Below the pieces are notes generated by a model. The model had not been told where the DNA came from. It searched no databases and was given only the letters and a program-made list of their open reading frames with translations. A program made the position numbers and the translations under genes. From Mycogone perniciosa (taxonomy: Eukaryota; Ascomycota; Sordariomycetes; Hypocreales; Hypocreaceae), in contig JAOALB010000027.1 in the NCBI GenBank assembly GCA_025331125.1, positions 310,001 through 374,000 of the forward strand: a stretch of DNA of 64,000 bases. The letters are read 5' to 3'. Shown piece by piece: positions 59,989 through 64,000 of this stretch. The stretch's first letter is position 1; each line of letters starts with the position of its first letter.

Positions 59989-60277
59989 ATGTGCAGAAAG
60001 ACCACTTGCGACACTTGCAGTAAGCAATGCCCCTCCACCCCGCCATCTTCCCCTCTCTACTTACTTCATCTGTCTCCAAATCATCTCCAACTTGGTAGAA
60101 ACCAATGCAATATCTCATTGAAACGAACAAATTTCAGAGAAAGCCACCTGGTGGGGCTGTGGCAGCCACGTCGAGATGGTCATGGACAGCATCCCCGATG
60201 AGGAGCGTTGCACGTGTGAGCCCAAGATTGAGCGCGCCGGGAAGCAGTACCCTCCGATGGGTCAACTGCCAAGCTGA
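59989..60277 (+). CDS. Small Cys/Trp-rich conserved fungal protein (56 aa)
   Basis: A very short gene in two exons (59989-60019 and 60138-60277), with a 118-nt intron from a GTAAGC donor to a TTTCAG acceptor. Splicing joins the codons for MCRKTTCDTCK and KATWWGCGSHVEMVMDSIP and then runs to TGA after PPMGQLPS. It has six cysteines as CxxxxCxxC, a WWGCG block and CTC. The WWGCGxHxxxVMDxIP pattern is one I recognise from small uncharacterised proteins widespread in fungi; no function is known to me. The cysteine spacing suggests a metal-binding (zinc-ribbon-like) fold, which is an inference. It is convergent with KEL3. Confidence 0.8.
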
Positions 60278-60568
60278 CTCGCGGGATGTGTGGTCTCCTG
60301 AGAGGGCTGTCGAGGAGCTGTTGGAGTGAATTTGTGTGATGGTTATGGGGAAGCAAGGCGTTGGGTTGGTCGGTGGTGGGAAGATGCTTTTATTGTGACA
60401 GAGAGGGACGTGGAGTATGGGTGTGGTATGGAGTATTCATCTTCCTGGATTGAATAAAATCCTCTGAGATTGTGGCCGCTTTGACAGATGCTCAGCTCTG
60501 ACCAATATCCATGTTTGTCCAACATACTACAGATGACATCCAAAATAACAAGCCCTTTATCCTCAACT

Positions 60569-62855
60569 CTACCTCCTCCTGGCACCTCCCGCGCCTGCAT
60601 CACCTCTCTCTGCCAAGCTGACCACCTCCTGAATGCCAGCAGCTTCCTGCTCCTCTTCCAGAGCCGTAATCTCCTCTCGGCAGTCCCACCACTTCTCCTC
60701 ACTTAGCTCAAACGCCTTGGCCTTGATCTCTTTGACCGCTAGCGTCTCTGGCTGGATGCCCTTCCAGCGCAGGCTGGTCATGAGAACCTCTTGCCACTCA
60801 GCAGATGTACGCACGAAAAACTCGCGGCGAGACTCGAAAGGCTGTTTTTCGATAGTCAGTGATCTGGAATACGAAAGCAATTCAAGGGGGGGGGGTTGAT
60901 TTACCCGAGGATGTGGCAGACCGTCGTCGATGGGAGTAGCGGCCGTTTCAGTCTCTTCTTCCTCCGAAGTGGTTGATGGCGTCGGCGCCTCCGATGCGGT
61001 GTCAGTGGTGTCAGAGACCTCGTCTTGCTTCTTCTTGCGCTTGCTAGGTGTGTGGAGATGTTGCTCAGGCTCGTCATCATCTTCATAGTCCTCATCTTCA
61101 TCTTCCTCGTCATCCTCTTCGTCATCATCGTCCTCGTCCTCGGACTCCTGCAAGGCCTGGGTTAGTTTACATCTCTCTGCATGGGCAACACTGTGACTTA
61201 CAATCCAGTCTTCGACAGGCCTGCTGTATATCTCCTTGTATCCATCCAACTTGACCAAGTCAATCGCATACAAGTCGTCAAACGTAAACTCGCGATCCCC
61301 CTTTTCAAAAGTACCGCCATAGATGTAGAGGACATCGTTCTGGACTGTCAATTGAGCGTTGAATCTCATGTGCGGAGGCTCCATCGATACCGGCATCTCC
61401 CTGGCTGGTTTTTCCTCCTCTTCTGGTTCTTCAAGCAACTTCTCAAGCTCAATGTCATCGGCATCTTCCAAAGAAGCTCCAGCTTGCAGGGCCGCCAATT
61501 GTCGTAGGAGCTCCTCTTCGTTGGCCTGGGCACGACCACGGCGACCGACACGTTGGTCTGAGGTGCTCTTCTTCTGCTGACGAGGTTTCCGCGAAGACAG
61601 AGGCATGAAGCGATTGCGTTCGACATTCCAAGCGAAAAGCTGATTGAAGAACTCGCTGTCCATTCCCTCCTCACTCTGCTCCACGTCATGGACACCGCCA
61701 AAAAGGATTCCACGGCCTTTATGATAAGCCATGGTGGCACCAGCACGAGAAGGTGTAGGAGCATTGGCCGGTTTCTTTCGTCTCTCCCATCGGACAATTG
61801 GAGGAGTATTTGGGTTTGCATCGCTTGCGGGTGGAGACATTCTCAAGAAGAAGCAATCCTCGTGGACCTTGGGGAGGAGGACATTCTTCTGCGCTTGGGA
61901 CTGGCTGCCCTTCTGGGCTTTCTTCTTGAGCGCGACTGTTGCCTTTACTCTAGAGTATCCGCCATAAAGCACAGCTCCTTGCTCAGAAGGGAGGAACGTG
62001 AAGGATGATCTAGCATCGGGCTTCAGCTGTGCAGGCGGCAGCGTTGGGCAGTACCACACATAATTGACCGTGTCAAAGATCCACAAATCCGCCAGATACT
62101 TGGTTTGGTTAGAAGTATCCTGGAATCCTCCAAACAGAATGATGTACTGCTTCCAATAGGTCATGCGGTGTCCACTGCGCGCTGGCGGGCTCTTGTCCTT
62201 GCCCTTGACCTCGATCTTGGTCCACTCTCTCGTCGCAGGCTCCAGTCTCCAGAAATCGGAGTAGTGGTGAAAAGTGCCCTGTTTTGGTGATGAGAACTCT
62301 CCTCCGAAGAGGTACACGTGGTTCGGATTCGAGGCCCGCGTCCAGGCATGGCCAGATCGAGGCAGAGGAGCGTTTGGCGAGGTCACGCAACGCCATTCGT
62401 CGCGGTTGATGTTGTAGATGTGCAAGTCATTGTAGAAGTGTGCAACCGATCCATTAAAGTACTCTCCGCCAAAGAGCAGCAGGCTGTTGCCCTCATGTGG
62501 TGAGGCTAGCAAGGTAGATGCAGCACGGGGTCGTGGAGGACCATCGACCACTGTCTCGGTGATCTTGAGGAATTGTTCTTGCTGGCGACGATACTCCTCC
62601 AAGACCTCGTCCAGATCAACATCCTCGGCATCGCTACCGTCAAGCTTGGCGGTTTTGCTTTTGACCTTTTTCTCTCCCTTGCTGGCCTGCTTGGCTGCTT
62701 TCTCAGCCTACATGGTAGTGGTCAGCACCCAAGTGAAGATATTGATCTCATGATGGAGGGGCATGAGGGGCACAAAAGAGTACAAGGATTTCACAACACA
62801 AACACACTTTTTTCGCCTTCTTGGCCTCGGCGTTCTTCTTCTTGTCTTTAGCCAT
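60569..62855 (-). CDS. KEL3: Kelch-repeat protein Kel3
   Basis: Cytoplasmic kelch beta-propeller protein of unknown exact role. Four exons on the minus strand (62808-62855, 61202-62707, 60905-61147, 60569-60841) give 689 aa. The first exon encodes MAKDKKKNAEAKKAKK, continued by a Lys-rich coiled segment. Kelch repeats follow with the Gly-Gly pairs LLLFGGEYFNG, VYLFGGEFSSP, IILFGGFQDTS, AVLYGGYSR, GILFGGVHDV and LYIYGGTF. A Glu/Asp-rich run (about 40 acidic residues in 60) comes next, and the C-terminal family domain PFESRREFFVRTSAEWQEVL follows. The third and fourth junctions remove introns of 54 and 63 nt that are multiples of three and contain no stop, so an unspliced frame is also open. 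Splicing is inferred from clean donor, branch and acceptor signals. Confidence 0.88.
60886..60895. repeat. Ten-G homopolymer in KEL3 intron 3
   Basis: A run of 10 G on the plus strand (C on the KEL3 strand) lies within the 63-nt intron at 60842-60904. It is a likely slippage or sequencing-error site. Confidence 0.8.
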
Positions 62856-63451
62856 TTTGTATGACTTTCTGTTCTAATGAGCCAAGGGACAATTTTTTTC
62901 TTCCAGTTGACGTCAGGAGGAGGACAAGATCTCTCGACGAATATCGATCAATGATTGGTAGGATTGAGGTGCAAACCCTACCACAGTATGGAGATGCTAT
63001 ATAGACTGTGCATCATCAGACGCCAGGAAGTCCAGGTAAGTACTTGATCGCGAAGACCTGATTGTGACGAGACTTGGGAATAAGCACAGGTAATCTAGCT
63101 AATAATTAACTATACTATAGTTTTTAAGGCATTATTGATACAGACTACTGCGAAATTGTGGATATGACTTGTTCAAACTGGCAAAAAAAAAAGAAAAACT
63201 CCATTCAGAGCGTCCATCGACTATCTGTTGGTTCCTCATGACCAATGTCAGTGCAGAGGCTCAATGTCGAGAAAGAGAAGGGGTATCAAGGGCAACGAAA
63301 TCGCCATATGCCATGGTTTAAAATGTAAAGGCGTGAAGTAGCAGATACGCCAGGCATCAGAGACAACAGAACTCCACTCTGATCCTGGAACAACCATTTC
63401 ATCATTCTCGAGATAGGATCGAATCATTTGTGACCGAGAGTTGTGGTTTGT
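62856..63451. other. Intergenic region, KEL3 promoter to TGS1 3' flank
   Basis: About 0.6 kb with an A-rich stretch (63183-63198) and no recognised gene. Confidence 0.5.
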
Positions 63452-64000
63452 TCATGCTGTAGATGACGACGAGACTTCCTTTGGGATGAAAGCGCCCATA
63501 GCTTTGCTGGCCCCTTCCATACAATACTGCGTGACCTCAATCTTTTGCCCCTTGGGCGCCAACTTCGCAATTTGACGGACGTCGCTCGTCCTTGGCAAAA
63601 ACAGCACATGGTCCATCTTCTTGTAAGCCTCATATAGCTGACTCAAATTATACGGCTGCATCGTATTCAAGTCGAAAATCTCGTCAGATGTGTACCCAGG
63701 CCCTCCCCATGGAGGACTAGCGAAGATCATGGTGGAGTTAATATCAGTCCTGAGGCTAGGGTGCAGCTCTTCGGGGCGATTTATCAGCTTGTCGAGATAC
63801 TCGAAGCTGTCCCCGTGAACCCAGACGACTGTTGAGGGATCGACACCGTAGAGCTCTGCATTGTTTTGCGCGCAGGCGAGGGTTGCGGAGTCGCGTTCAA
63901 TCGCGATCACACGGCTCCATCGCTCCGAGAGTGCAAATGCAATTGTGTTTCCTCCAGCACCGCCAAAGGCATCAATGAGGACAGTCTTCTTTGGTTCCGC
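63452..64000 (-). CDS. TGS1: Trimethylguanosine synthase Tgs1 (partial, N-terminus off the window)
   Basis: Methyltransferase that converts the m7G caps of snRNAs and snoRNAs to 2,2,7-trimethylguanosine. The frame runs off the right edge and 182 codons are visible before the stop. SAM-binding motif I is VLIDAFGGAGGNTIAFA, followed by the acidic VIAIERD loop. The catalytic/cap-binding motif FASPPWGGPGY is present, with the typical second half GPGYTSDEIFDLNTMQPY. Downstream are VLFLPRTSDVRQIAKL and a C-terminal QYCMEGASKAMGAFI. The sequence upstream of 63910 continues in frame for 30 codons to the window edge, so the true start is outside. Confidence 0.93.
   Translation of the reverse strand, partial: AEPKKTVLIDAFGGAGGNTIAFALSERWSRVIAIERDSATLACAQNNAELYGVDPSTVVWVHGDSFEYLDKLINRPEELHPSLRTDINSTMIFASPPWGGPGYTSDEIFDLNTMQPYNLSQLYEAYKKMDHVLFLPRTSDVRQIAKLAPKGQKIEVTQYCMEGASKAMGAFIPKEVSSSSTA

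Overview
The window is nuclear DNA of a filamentous ascomycete (Pezizomycotina). The genes are eukaryotic and broken by short introns, mostly 45-65 nt, with GTRNGT-like donors, CTAAC/CTAAT branch sites and YAG acceptors. Products such as Trs65, Sld3, Rli1, Prp40, a RhoGAP and a fungal homeodomain factor fit this. A hypocrealean (Sordariomycetes) origin seems most likely, but that is an inference from protein character; the species cannot be named from sequence alone.

Layout from left to right: BET2 (Rab geranylgeranyltransferase beta, -); a RhoGAP protein (+); RRS1 (-) and the mitoribosomal protein mS29 (+), divergent; MCM7 (-) and PEX1 (+), divergent; a HAL2/MET22-type phosphatase (-); a secreted PI-PLC-X protein (+); an OTT_1508-type deaminase-domain protein (-); CHD1 (-, six exons); UMP/CMP kinase (-) and RLI1/ABCE1 (+), divergent; PRP40 (-) and TRS65 (+), divergent; SLD3 (-); a homeodomain transcription factor (-); about 10 kb without a recognisable gene; a HAD phosphatase (-); pyroglutamyl peptidase I (+); a 56-aa Cys-rich protein (+); KEL3 (-); and TGS1 (-), cut by the right edge. 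I resolved exon structures by requiring reading-frame closure across each junction.

Most genes are housekeeping: replication (MCM7, SLD3), chromatin (CHD1), ribosome assembly and recycling (RRS1, RLI1, mS29), RNA processing (PRP40, TGS1), trafficking and organelles (BET2, TRS65, PEX1) and nucleotide or small-molecule metabolism. Two neighbouring genes look more lineage-variable: the secreted PI-PLC and the deaminase-domain protein. MCM7 and SLD3 share an 11-bp block containing the MluI cell-cycle box in their upstream regions, which suggests G1/S co-regulation.

The least explained region is the roughly 10-kb stretch upstream of the homeodomain gene (about 46.4-56.4 kb). It holds 17 copies of the 8-mer TACGAGTA (either orientation), against about 0.3 expected by chance. 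Related 9-mers TACGGAGTA and TACGAAGTA are scattered through intergenic DNA across the whole window. No transposon, tRNA, rRNA or CRISPR array was recognised.
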